A stretch of DNA of 13,288 nt. Origin: Kiloniellales bacterium (GTDB lineage: Bacteria > Pseudomonadota > Alphaproteobacteria > Kiloniellales > JAKSBE01). The notes under the pieces are model-generated. The model saw only the letters and a program-made list of their open reading frames with translations, was not told the origin of the DNA and made no database searches. This document shows positions 1 through 5,910 of the stretch, one piece after another. The DNA is taken from NCBI GenBank assembly GCA_030067055.1, contig JASJAL010000218.1, positions 1-13,288 on the forward strand. Reading direction: 5' to 3'. Each line of letters opens with the position of its first letter. Within the stretch, counting starts at the first letter, position 1. The position numbers and the translations under genes are program-made.

Positions 1-43
1 GGGTCTCCTCCAATGAACAAACAAGCGCGATCAGCGCGGTTTG

Positions 44-60
44 GTGTAGTTTGTCTACAC
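44..60. repeat. Inverted repeat GTGTAG-N5-CTACAC, candidate operator
   Basis: Perfect 6-bp arms (44-49 and 55-60) are separated by TTTGT. No T-tract follows, so it is not an obvious terminator. Arm length and spacing suit a dimeric regulator upstream of the ahcY promoter region. No regulator can be assigned from the sequence, and a chance dyad is possible. Confidence 0.3.
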
Positions 61-67
61 GCGGATA

Positions 68-78
68 TTGAACTTCAA
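68..78. repeat. Dyad TTGAA-C-TTCAA, candidate operator upstream of ahcY
   Basis: Perfect 5-bp arms flank a single central C. In several proteobacteria ahcY is controlled by the ArsR-family regulator SahR through AT-rich dyads. I cannot confirm that this matches the SahR motif, so the link is only suggestive. TTGAAC at 68-73 could also serve as a -35 element, but nothing good stands 17 bp downstream. Confidence 0.25.
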
Positions 79-204
79 ATGTTAAGAATAGGTAACGCGC
101 CTCACAAAAATGCCACATCAAACTATAAAAAATATATACAGCGTTTTATTTATTTGTATTTACTACAAGATTAACCATTGAAGCCCAAGTAATCCCTCAC
201 GTTG

Positions 205-311
205 ACGCGATCCGTGTCGCGACAGCCGAAAGCTTGTAGCTGTCGCCGACGGCTGTTACACCCTCGGCGCTTCTGCCGCTTCCGGCGACCCTGAACACGG
301 AGATCAGAGAA
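205..311 (+). promoter_or_regulatory. Structured 5' leader of ahcY, candidate RNA switch
   Basis: Seen in sequence: TCCGTGT (211-217) is complementary to ACACGGA (295-301). The helix can continue across a 2-nt bulge through G209-C305 and A210-U304. Its 3' side contains the GGAG Shine-Dalgarno (299-302) nine bases before the ATG at 312, so this fold would hide the ribosome site. Inside it are two mutually exclusive hairpins: 219-226 with 239-246 (8 bp, perfect) and 222-228 with 250-256 (7 bp, perfect). A further option is 244-249 with 264-269 (6 bp), and a small hairpin is possible at 275-278/283-286. An outer helix closing a junction, alternative inner stems and a sequestered SD are riboswitch-like. 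I do not see the conserved cores I know for the SAH, SAM-I, SAM-II/V or SAM/SAH classes. Function is inferred; GC-rich sequence also makes chance stems. Confidence 0.4.
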
Positions 312-1607
312 ATGGCGCAATTCGACGACTACAAGGTGGCCGATATCGGCCTCGCCGACTGGGGCCGCCGAGAGATCGCGATCGCGGAGACCGAGATGCC
401 AGGCCTCATGGCACTGCGCGAGGAATTCGGCAAGGCGAAGCCGCTCGAGGGCGCCCGGATCACCGGCTGCCTCCACATGACCATCCAGACCGCCGTCCTG
501 ATCGAGACCCTGCGCGCCCTGGGCGCCGAGATCCGCTGGTCCTCCTGCAACATCTTCTCGACCCAGGATCACGCGGCGGCGGCGATCGCTGCCAGCGGGG
601 TCCCGGTCTTCGCCTGGAAGGGCGAGACCGAAGAGGAATACTGGTGGTGCATCGAACAGACGATCGAGGGACCGAACGGCTGGCGGCCGAACATGCTGCT
701 GGACGACGGCGGCGATTTGACCGTGGTCATGCATGAGAAGTATCCGGAGGTCCTGGCCGAGGTTCGGGGCGTTTCGGAGGAAACCACGACCGGGGTCCAC
801 CGCCTCTACGAGATGGCCAAGGCCGGCAAGCTGGCGGTCCCGGCCTTCAACGTGAACGACTCGGTGACCAAGTCGAAGTTCGACAACATCTACGGCTGCC
901 GGGAATCCCTGGTCGACGGTATCCGCCGGGCGACCGACGTGATGATGGCCGGCAAGGTCGCGGTGGTCTGCGGCTACGGCGACGTCGGCAAGGGCTCGGT
1001 TCGCTCTTTGGCCGGCGCCGGCGCCCGGGTCATGGTCACCGAGATCGATCCGATCTGCGCCCTGCAGGCGGCGATGGACGGTTATCAGGTCGTGACCCTC
1101 GACGAGGCGGCGCCGCAGGGCGACATCTTCGTCTCGGCGACCGGCAACGCCGACGTCATCACCGTCGACCACCTGCGCGCCATGAAGGACCGGGCGATCG
1201 TCTGCAACATCGGCCACTTCGACAACGAGATCCAGGTCGAGGCACTGCGCAACATGAAGTGGCACAACATCAAGCCGCAGGTCGACGAGGTCGAGTTCCC
1301 GGACGGCAAGCGGATCATCTTGCTGGCCGAGGGCCGCCTGGTGAACCTCGGCTGCGCGACCGGGCATCCCAGCTTCGTGATGAGCGCCTCCTTCACCAAC
1401 CAGGTGCTGGCGCAAATCGAGCTCTGGACCAACCCGGAGAACTACGACAAGCAGGTCTACGTCCTGCCGCGCCATCTCGACGAGAAGGTCGCGGCGCTGC
1501 ACCTCGAGAAGGTCGGCGCCAAGCTGACCAAGCTGAGCCAGGCCCAGGCGGACTACATCGGCGTGCCGGTCGATGGGCCCTTCAAGTCCGATGCCTATCG
1601 CTATTGA
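312..1607 (+). CDS. ahcY: Adenosylhomocysteinase (S-adenosyl-L-homocysteine hydrolase)
   Basis: This cytosolic NAD-dependent enzyme reversibly splits S-adenosylhomocysteine into adenosine and homocysteine, removing the product inhibitor of SAM-dependent methyltransferases and feeding the methionine cycle. The 431 residues are collinear with the family: [14 protein letters not shown] (79-92), DDGGD (131-135), GVSEETTTG (153-161), [13 protein letters not shown] (180-192) and the NAD-binding GYGDVGKG (221-228). It ends in the typical KSDAYRY. By alignment with the human enzyme, the catalytic or NAD-contacting residues D131/D132, E157, K187, D191 and H302 are present. At 431 aa it resembles the human protein (432 aa). 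It lacks the roughly 40-residue insertion that many bacterial and plant homologues carry between the DDGGD and GVSEETTTG motifs. The ATG at 312 follows GGAG at 299-302, which supports the start. It appears monocistronic, with a likely promoter for the next gene in the gap behind it. Confidence 0.98.
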   Translation: MAQFDDYKVADIGLADWGRREIAIAETEMPGLMALREEFGKAKPLEGARITGCLHMTIQTAVLIETLRALGAEIRWSSCNIFSTQDHAAAAIAASGVPVFAWKGETEEEYWWCIEQTIEGPNGWRPNMLLDDGGDLTVVMHEKYPEVLAEVRGVSEETTTGVHRLYEMAKAGKLAVPAFNVNDSVTKSKFDNIYGCRESLVDGIRRATDVMMAGKVAVVCGYGDVGKGSVRSLAGAGARVMVTEIDPICALQAAMDGYQVVTLDEAAPQGDIFVSATGNADVITVDHLRAMKDRAIVCNIGHFDNEIQVEALRNMKWHNIKPQVDEVEFPDGKRIILLAEGRLVNLGCATGHPSFVMSASFTNQVLAQIELWTNPENYDKQVYVLPRHLDEKVAALHLEKVGAKLTKLSQAQADYIGVPVDGPFKSDAYRY

Positions 1608-1621
1608 GGCGGCCCAGGCGG

Positions 1622-1639
1622 CGGTCCATCCCCGGTCCA
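1622..1639. repeat. Direct repeat CGGTCCA x2, 11-bp period
   Basis: CGGTCCA at 1622-1628 recurs at 1633-1639, one helical turn away, and the second copy ends 7 bp before the candidate -35 of the divL promoter. Tandem half-sites at helical spacing next to a -35 can bind a response regulator. The copies are short, so chance is a real alternative. Confidence 0.25.
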
Positions 1640-1646
1640 GGCTGTC

Positions 1647-1675
1647 TTGTGAGGGCCTGACAAAGGAACTAAAAT
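1647..1675 (+). promoter_or_regulatory. Candidate sigma70-type promoter of divL
   Basis: TTGTGA (1647-1652, four of six matches to the -35 consensus) is followed after exactly 17 bp by TAAAAT (1670-1675, five of six matches to the -10). The predicted transcription start near 1682 gives a leader of about 120 nt. The -10 is embedded in a perfect dyad CTAAA-A-TTTAG (1669-1679), which could be an operator or only AT-rich sequence. No transcript data are available here. Confidence 0.45.
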
Positions 1676-1804
1676 TTAGGATATTTCGGGCCTTCTAGGT
1701 AGTTCGACCTTGGCGGCACCCCAGCGAATGTGCTTGCGGCGGTTTAACCCGATCGATCGTCGGGGCCGGCAAGGCAGCCTTTAACGGCAAGGGGCATCTC
1801 GCTC

Positions 1805-4168
1805 GTGCTGTCCACTGCTCTGATCGCGCTTCTGGTCGCCGCCGGTGCCTGCCTGTACCTCGGTCGCCGTCTGGCGAGCCTTCAGGCAGAGACCTCCGCG
1901 ATCAGGCGTCGGGCGGCTCTGGCCGAAGCCCGCTTCGCGGCGGCGACGCTCGGCAGCTTCGATCTCTCCGACAAGACCGCGGGGGCCTCGCCGGGCTTGG
2001 TCACCGGCCTCGGTCTGGAGGGGGCGATGGCAGGCGACCCGGCGCCAGGCAGTCTGGAGGCCGTTCTGGCGTTCTTCGCGGAGTCCGATCGGCAATCATT
2101 GACCGAAGCGATCGAGACCCTGGAGCGCGAGGGCGAGGGGTTTCGCCTGGTCCTCAAGCCGAAGCACGGTCCGGCCGCCGTCTCGGTTTCCGGCGCCCGG
2201 CTCGACGGACCGGACGGCGCTGCGGACCGTTCCGCCTTTCTCTGGTTTCAGGACCTAGGAGAAGAGGTGACCCGCTTCGAGCGGGCTGAGGCCGAGCGCT
2301 CGTTGCGCGAGGCGTTGCTCGATGCCTTACCGATCCCGGTCTGGCTGCGGGACCACTCCCTCAAGCTCAGCTACTGCAATGCCGCCTACGCCGGTGCGGT
2401 CGACCGCGAGCGTGAGACCGCGGTCGCCGACAGCGTCGAGCTGCTTGATCAGGCACAGGGCGAGCCGGGCCAGGACCTGGCTCGCAAGGCGCGCGAGGCG
2501 GGAGCCGCGGTGACCGCGTCGCACCATGCGGTCATCGGGGGCGCGCGACGCTGGATGGCTGTTGAAGAGCGACCCTTTGGGCACGACGGCCTTCTCGGAT
2601 TGGCCATCGACCGGACCGATGCCGAGGAGCTCAAGTCCGAGGTCAGCCGCCACATCGACGCCCATTCCGAGGTGCTCGACAATCTGGCGAGCGGAATCGC
2701 GATCTTCGGTCAGGACATGCGGCTCAAGTTCTACAACGGCGCCTACGCCCGAATGTTCCACCTGGACGAGGACTTCCTGGCGACCGAGCCCCATCTCAAC
2801 GATGTTCACGAGGCGCTGCGGGAGCGGCGGCAGATTCCCGAGTCCGCAGACTTTCCGAAGTTCAAGAAGGAACGTCTGCGTGCCTTTCAGACCCTGATCG
2901 CTCCGCTGGAAGAGCTGCAGCACCTGCCGGACGGCAGCACGATCCGCACGGTCGTGGCGCCGCATCCCTTCGGCGGTGTGCTCTCCATCTGCGAGGATGT
3001 GACCGACCGCCTGGCATTGGAGCGCTCCTACAACACCCTGATCGCGGTGCGCCAGGAGACCCTAGACAACCTTTTCGAAGGGGTCGCGGTCTTCGGTAGC
3101 GACGGCCGACTTAAGCTGCACAATCCGGCCTACGCCCGGATCTGGGAGCTGCCGGCCGAGAGCCTCCAGAACGAGCCCCACGTCCGCGACCTGCTGCCGC
3201 AGTTGCGCCGCTTCTACCCGATCAAGGACAAGTCCTGGCCCGAGACGGCAGAACGCATGGCGGTCCAGGTCACCGAGGCCGAGCCGCGCAGCGGCCGCTT
3301 CGAACGCAGCGACGGCATGGTGCTTGAATGGTCCCAGGTGCCTTTGCCCGACGGGGCCAGCCTCTTCACCTACTTCGACGTCACCGATTCGACCCGGGTC
3401 GAACGCGCCCTGCGTGAACGCGCGGAGGCCCTGGAGACCACCGACCGCCTGAAGTCCGAGTTCATCGCCAACGTCTCCTACGAGCTGCGTACGCCGCTCA
3501 ACGCGATCATCGGCTTCGCCGAAATCCTCGAGAAGCAGCTCTTCGGCGAGCTGAATGACCGCCAGCTGGAGTACGCCCGGGCAATTGTCGAGTCTTCGGA
3601 GCGGCTGATCAGCCTGATCAACGACATCCTCGATCTGGCCACCATCGAGGCCGGTTATCTGCAGCTCGAGCTGGAATCGATCGACATCCGCGAGCTGCTC
3701 AACAGCATCTTCACCCTCGGCCACGAGCGGGCCCGCAGCCGCGGCCTCGAGCTGGCCCTCGACTGCGAGGAGGATGTCGGCGCGGTGGTCGCCGATCCGC
3801 GGCGGCTCAAGCAGGCGCTCTTCAACTTGCTGTCGAACGCCTTCAAGTTCACCCCGGAGGGCGGTAGCGTCACGGTCTCCGCGGTCCGCCAGAACGGCGA
3901 GTTGCTGCTCTCGGTCGCAGATACCGGCGTTGGCATCCCGGTCGAGGAGCACGGCCGGGTCTTGGACAAGTTCATCCGCGGGCCCGGCAACCCGCGCCAG
4001 GCCGGCGCCGGCCTGGGTTTGTCTTTGGTTCGCAGCTTGGTCGAGCTGCACGGCGGACGGATCGAGCTGGCGTCCGAACTCGACCGCGGCACCAAGGTGA
4101 CCTGCCGGATCCCCCTCGAGCCGCCGCTGCCTGCCGTGGAGGCGCCGGCCGACGCCCGTCAGGCCTGA
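1805..4168 (+). CDS. divL: DivL-type multi-PAS tyrosine-variant histidine kinase homologue
   Basis: The 787-aa protein has one N-terminal membrane segment (about residues 2-19) and then an alpha-helical linker. A divergent PAS-like region follows (about 45-155), with three clearer PAS repeats starting near 169, 290 and 419. The DHp domain spans about 550-615 and the catalytic ATP-binding domain about 665-775. The ATP lid motifs look intact: N674 and N678 (N box), DTGVGIP (706-712) and GAGLGL (734-739). The H-box reads FIANVSYELRTPLN: Tyr559 stands where the phospho-accepting His is expected. That substitution, this architecture and the length match Caulobacter DivL (about 769 aa, Tyr550). DivL binds DivK and stimulates the kinase CckA at the cell pole, thereby controlling CtrA, and has been reported to act independently of its own kinase activity. 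The start is GTG with AAGGGG ten bases upstream; the first internal ATG (about residue 76) would remove the membrane anchor. Orthology is inferred from motif and context. A generic annotation as sensor histidine kinase would be misleading. Confidence 0.9.
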   Translation: MLSTALIALLVAAGACLYLGRRLASLQAETSAIRRRAALAEARFAAATLGSFDLSDKTAGASPGLVTGLGLEGAMAGDPAPGSLEAVLAFFAESDRQSLTEAIETLEREGEGFRLVLKPKHGPAAVSVSGARLDGPDGAADRSAFLWFQDLGEEVTRFERAEAERSLREALLDALPIPVWLRDHSLKLSYCNAAYAGAVDRERETAVADSVELLDQAQGEPGQDLARKAREAGAAVTASHHAVIGGARRWMAVEERPFGHDGLLGLAIDRTDAEELKSEVSRHIDAHSEVLDNLASGIAIFGQDMRLKFYNGAYARMFHLDEDFLATEPHLNDVHEALRERRQIPESADFPKFKKERLRAFQTLIAPLEELQHLPDGSTIRTVVAPHPFGGVLSICEDVTDRLALERSYNTLIAVRQETLDNLFEGVAVFGSDGRLKLHNPAYARIWELPAESLQNEPHVRDLLPQLRRFYPIKDKSWPETAERMAVQVTEAEPRSGRFERSDGMVLEWSQVPLPDGASLFTYFDVTDSTRVERALRERAEALETTDRLKSEFIANVSYELRTPLNAIIGFAEILEKQLFGELNDRQLEYARAIVESSERLISLINDILDLATIEAGYLQLELESIDIRELLNSIFTLGHERARSRGLELALDCEEDVGAVVADPRRLKQALFNLLSNAFKFTPEGGSVTVSAVRQNGELLLSVADTGVGIPVEEHGRVLDKFIRGPGNPRQAGAGLGLSLVRSLVELHGGRIELASELDRGTKVTCRIPLEPPLPAVEAPADARQA

Positions 4169-4174
4169 CCGGGC
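4154..4174. terminator. Hairpin over the convergent divL/FNR stop codons
   Basis: GCCCG (4154-4158) pairs with CGGGC (4170-4174). Inside, TCA (4159-4161) pairs with TGA (4166-4168) around a GGCC loop, leaving one bulged base. The core 4158-4169 is a perfect 12-bp palindrome, GTCAGGCCTGAC. It is symmetric, so it would form in transcripts from both strands and could stop or pause both. Neither side has a T-run, so classical intrinsic termination is doubtful. Confidence 0.35.
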
Positions 4175-5223
4175 ACGCCCTTGGTGGTCGAGTATTCCCA
4201 ATGCAGGGTCTCGTCCGGACGAACCCGGGCATGGATCGCGTGCGCCGCCATGGCGGCCTCCGAGAAGCCGCAGAGGATCAGCTTCAGCTTGCCCGGATAG
4301 CTGTTGATGTCGCCGATCGCGTAGATGCCCTCGGCGCTGGTCATGCAGGTCTCCGGATCGACCGCGATCTGGCCGCGGTCCAGGTCCAGGCCCCAGGCCG
4401 CGATCGGGCCGAGGTTCATCGACAGGCCGAAGAAGGGCAGAAGGACGTCAGCCTCCAGGCGGCGCTCTTCGCCTGACATCTTGCGCACCACGACGGCCTC
4501 CAGCTGGCCATCGCGGCCCTCCAGGCCATGCAGTTGATAGGGCACGACCAGTCGCACGACGTCGCCGGCACTGGCCAGCTCCTGCAGGCGGGCGACGTTC
4601 TCGGGGGCGCCGCGGAACTTGGCGCGCCGGTGCACGACGTGGATCTGCGCCGCCAGCTCGGCCAGGGACAGGGTCCAGTCCAGCGCCGAATCGCCGCCGC
4701 CGGCGATGACGATGCGCTTGCCGCGGAGGTCCTCGCGCCGGCGGACCATGTAGAACACGCTCTTGCCCTCGTAGTCGCGGATCCCTTCAAGCGGCGGCCG
4801 GTTCGGTCCGAAGGCACCTCCGCCGGCTGCGATCACGACCGCCTTGGCATCGAGTCGGAGCCCACCGTCGGTCTCGAGCGACCAGCGGTCCCCGGCGGCC
4901 GGTTCTATGCGCTCGACCCTTTGGCCCAGGTGATAGACCGGCTCGAAGGGCGCGGCCTGCTCGCCCAGCCGCTCGACCAGCTCCGAGGCCTGGATTCTCG
5001 GATAGCCGGGGATGTCGTAGATCGGCTTCTCGGGGTAGAGCGCGGCGCATTGGCCCCCGAGGGAGTCCAACGCGTCGATCACATGGCAGCGGATCTTCAG
5101 CATGCCCAGCTCGAAGACCGCGAAGAGGCCGACCGGGCCGGCACCGATGATCGCGACGTCGGTGCTTGCAGTGGTCTTCGCTTTCGTCGTCTGGGCCTTG
5201 GATTCGCCGAGGGATTCTGGCAT
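4159..5223 (-). CDS. Ferredoxin/flavodoxin-NADP+ reductase, type 2 (TrxR-like)
   Basis: This is a 354-aa flavoenzyme of the thioredoxin-reductase-like FNR family (relatives include B. subtilis YumC and FNRs of other alphaproteobacteria). It moves electrons between NADPH and ferredoxin or flavodoxin in the cytosol. Visible features are the FAD-binding GAGPVG (27-32), GGQCAALYPEKPIYDIPGYP (56-75), the NADP site GGGDSALDW (175-183), VHRRAKFR (197-204) with basic residues that suit the 2'-phosphate of NADPH, YAIGD (301-305), and the family tail HWEYSTTKGVPG (341-352). No CxxC redox pair is present in the NADP domain, which argues against thioredoxin reductase. The ATG at 5223 is kept because the next Met would delete the FAD motif. 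There is no good Shine-Dalgarno before it, and the first 20 residues look like a disordered tail. The gene converges on divL with a 10-bp overlap and is transcribed divergently from tsaE. Confidence 0.92.
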   Translation of the reverse strand: MPESLGESKAQTTKAKTTASTDVAIIGAGPVGLFAVFELGMLKIRCHVIDALDSLGGQCAALYPEKPIYDIPGYPRIQASELVERLGEQAAPFEPVYHLGQRVERIEPAAGDRWSLETDGGLRLDAKAVVIAAGGGAFGPNRPPLEGIRDYEGKSVFYMVRRREDLRGKRIVIAGGGDSALDWTLSLAELAAQIHVVHRRAKFRGAPENVARLQELASAGDVVRLVVPYQLHGLEGRDGQLEAVVVRKMSGEERRLEADVLLPFFGLSMNLGPIAAWGLDLDRGQIAVDPETCMTSAEGIYAIGDINSYPGKLKLILCGFSEAAMAAHAIHARVRPDETLHWEYSTTKGVPGQA

Positions 5224-5391
5224 CGGTGCGGTTCGGATCGTGGTCGGGGACGGTCGAGTTCCGGATCGCCTGAAGGCGCCCTACGATGGCCGCCGGCCTC
5301 TGCCTTGGCAAGTCTTGCATCCGCGCCGGATCGCTCCATCGTGGCTTCCGACGTTGCCCGACTCGGGACCGCCCGGTAAGAAGAGCGCGTC
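5224..5391. promoter_or_regulatory. Divergent FNR/tsaE promoter region
   Basis: This 168-bp gap must serve both directions. For the minus-strand gene, TTGCCA (complement of 5306-5311; five of six matches) is 17 bp from a weak CATCGT (complement of 5283-5288), predicting a leader of about 50 nt. On the plus strand TTGGCA (5305-5310) could be a -35 using almost the same bases, but I find no good -10 behind it. Two overlapping dyads sit here: TGCC-TT-GGCA (5301-5310) and GCAAG-T-CTTGC (5308-5318). A purine run, AAGAAGAG, at about 5377-5384 is the only ribosome-binding candidate for tsaE. Confidence 0.3.
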
Positions 5392-5910
5392 ATGGCCCTC
5401 GCCCTCCGAACCGCACCAAAGCGGCAGTTTCACCTAGACGACCAGGCCGCCACCGTGGCCCTGGCGCGGCGCCTCGCGTGCCTGCTGCGCCCCGGTGACC
5501 TGGTGGCGCTCTGGGGCGATCTGGGCAGCGGCAAGACCAGCTTCGCGCGGGCGCTGATCACCGCTCTGCCGACCGCCGATCCCGACGCCGAAGCCGAGGA
5601 GGTGCCGAGCCCGACCTTCACCCTGGTGCAAATCTACGAGCGGCTCCCGGCGCCGGTCTGGCACTTCGACCTCTACCGTATCAGGGACCCGGAGGAGGTC
5701 CTGGAGCTGGGCTTCGAACAGGCCCTGGCCGAGGCCGTCAGCCTGGTCGAATGGCCCGAGCGGCTCGGATGCCTGCTGCCGGAGGACCGTCTCGACCTGC
5801 GCCTCGATTTCGGGTCCGAACCGGAGGCCCGCTCCGCGGTGCTCGAGGGTCACGGTAGCTGGGCCGAGCGGCTGGCCGAGCTCGATCTCGATGGAGAGCC
5901 CGAGACTTGA
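5392..5910 (+). CDS. tsaE: tRNA t6A biosynthesis ATPase TsaE
   Basis: TsaE (YjeE/YdiB family) is the small P-loop ATPase that works with TsaB and TsaD, after TsaC has made threonylcarbamoyl-AMP. The product is t6A at position 37 of ANN-decoding tRNAs. The 172-aa protein has the Walker A GDLGSGKT (42-49) within the family context LVALWGDLGSGKTSFARAL. It also has SPTFTLVQIYE (73-83), HFDLYRI (91-97) and LVEWPERLG (118-126), all diagnostic for the family. The length is typical. About a dozen residues after the P-loop (around 60-71, acidic, TADPDAEAEEVP) form an insertion-like loop before SPTF. It is the first gene of the plus-strand operon, and its TGA overlaps the TTG start of amgK (TTGA, 5907-5910). 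tsaB and tsaD are not in the window. Confidence 0.97.
   Translation: MALALRTAPKRQFHLDDQAATVALARRLACLLRPGDLVALWGDLGSGKTSFARALITALPTADPDAEAEEVPSPTFTLVQIYERLPAPVWHFDLYRIRDPEEVLELGFEQALAEAVSLVEWPERLGCLLPEDRLDLRLDFGSEPEARSAVLEGHGSWAERLAELDLDGEPET

Larger units (their letters stand above)
1..204. other. AT-rich non-coding region upstream of ahcY
   Basis: No convincing coding sequence is seen on either strand; the long minus-strand frame starting in ahcY and ending at 171 is antisense to ahcY. Composition changes sharply: about 60-175 is strongly AT-rich (A- and T-runs around 105-160), while the rest of the window is high GC. This is what a promoter or protein-binding region looks like. The best sigma70-like pair I can find is ATGCCA (110-115), a 17-bp gap and TATATA (133-138), which is only a moderate match. 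TATAAA also occurs at 124-129. Two short dyads lie upstream (44-60 and 68-78) and are listed separately. The upstream gene is outside the window. Confidence 0.5.
1608..1804. other. ahcY-divL intergenic region
   Basis: This 197-bp gap holds a candidate promoter (1647-1675) and a 7-bp direct repeat just upstream of it. I see no GC hairpin followed by a T-run, so ahcY transcripts may read through into divL. TTAA occurs at 1744-1747 and 1781-1784, but not with the 7-bp spacing of a full CtrA site. AAGGGG (1789-1794) is the probable divL ribosome binding site, ten bases before the GTG start. Confidence 0.6.

Noticed and set aside
205..311. A known SAH, SAM-II/V or SAM/SAH riboswitch in the ahcY leader
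   Set aside because: The conserved core sequences of these classes, as I know them, are not visible, so only a candidate structured leader is reported. A covariance-model search would decide.
171..1502. 443-codon minus-strand open frame opposite ahcY
   Set aside because: It is antisense to an unambiguous ahcY, has low-complexity Arg/Asp/Val/Leu-rich content and no recognisable domain; it is typical of GC-rich shadow frames.
1744..1784. CtrA binding site upstream of divL
   Set aside because: TTAA occurs twice, but the copies are 37 bp apart rather than separated by 7 bp; only half-site-like sequences are present.
4159..5223. Thioredoxin reductase (trxB)
   Set aside because: The redox-active CxxC is absent, and the C-terminal HWEYSTTKGVPG and the GGQCAALYPEKPIYD segment belong to the TrxR-like FNR family.
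4528..5379. 283-codon plus-strand frame opposite the FNR gene
   Set aside because: The minus-strand reading has complete FAD and NADP motifs; the plus-strand one has none.
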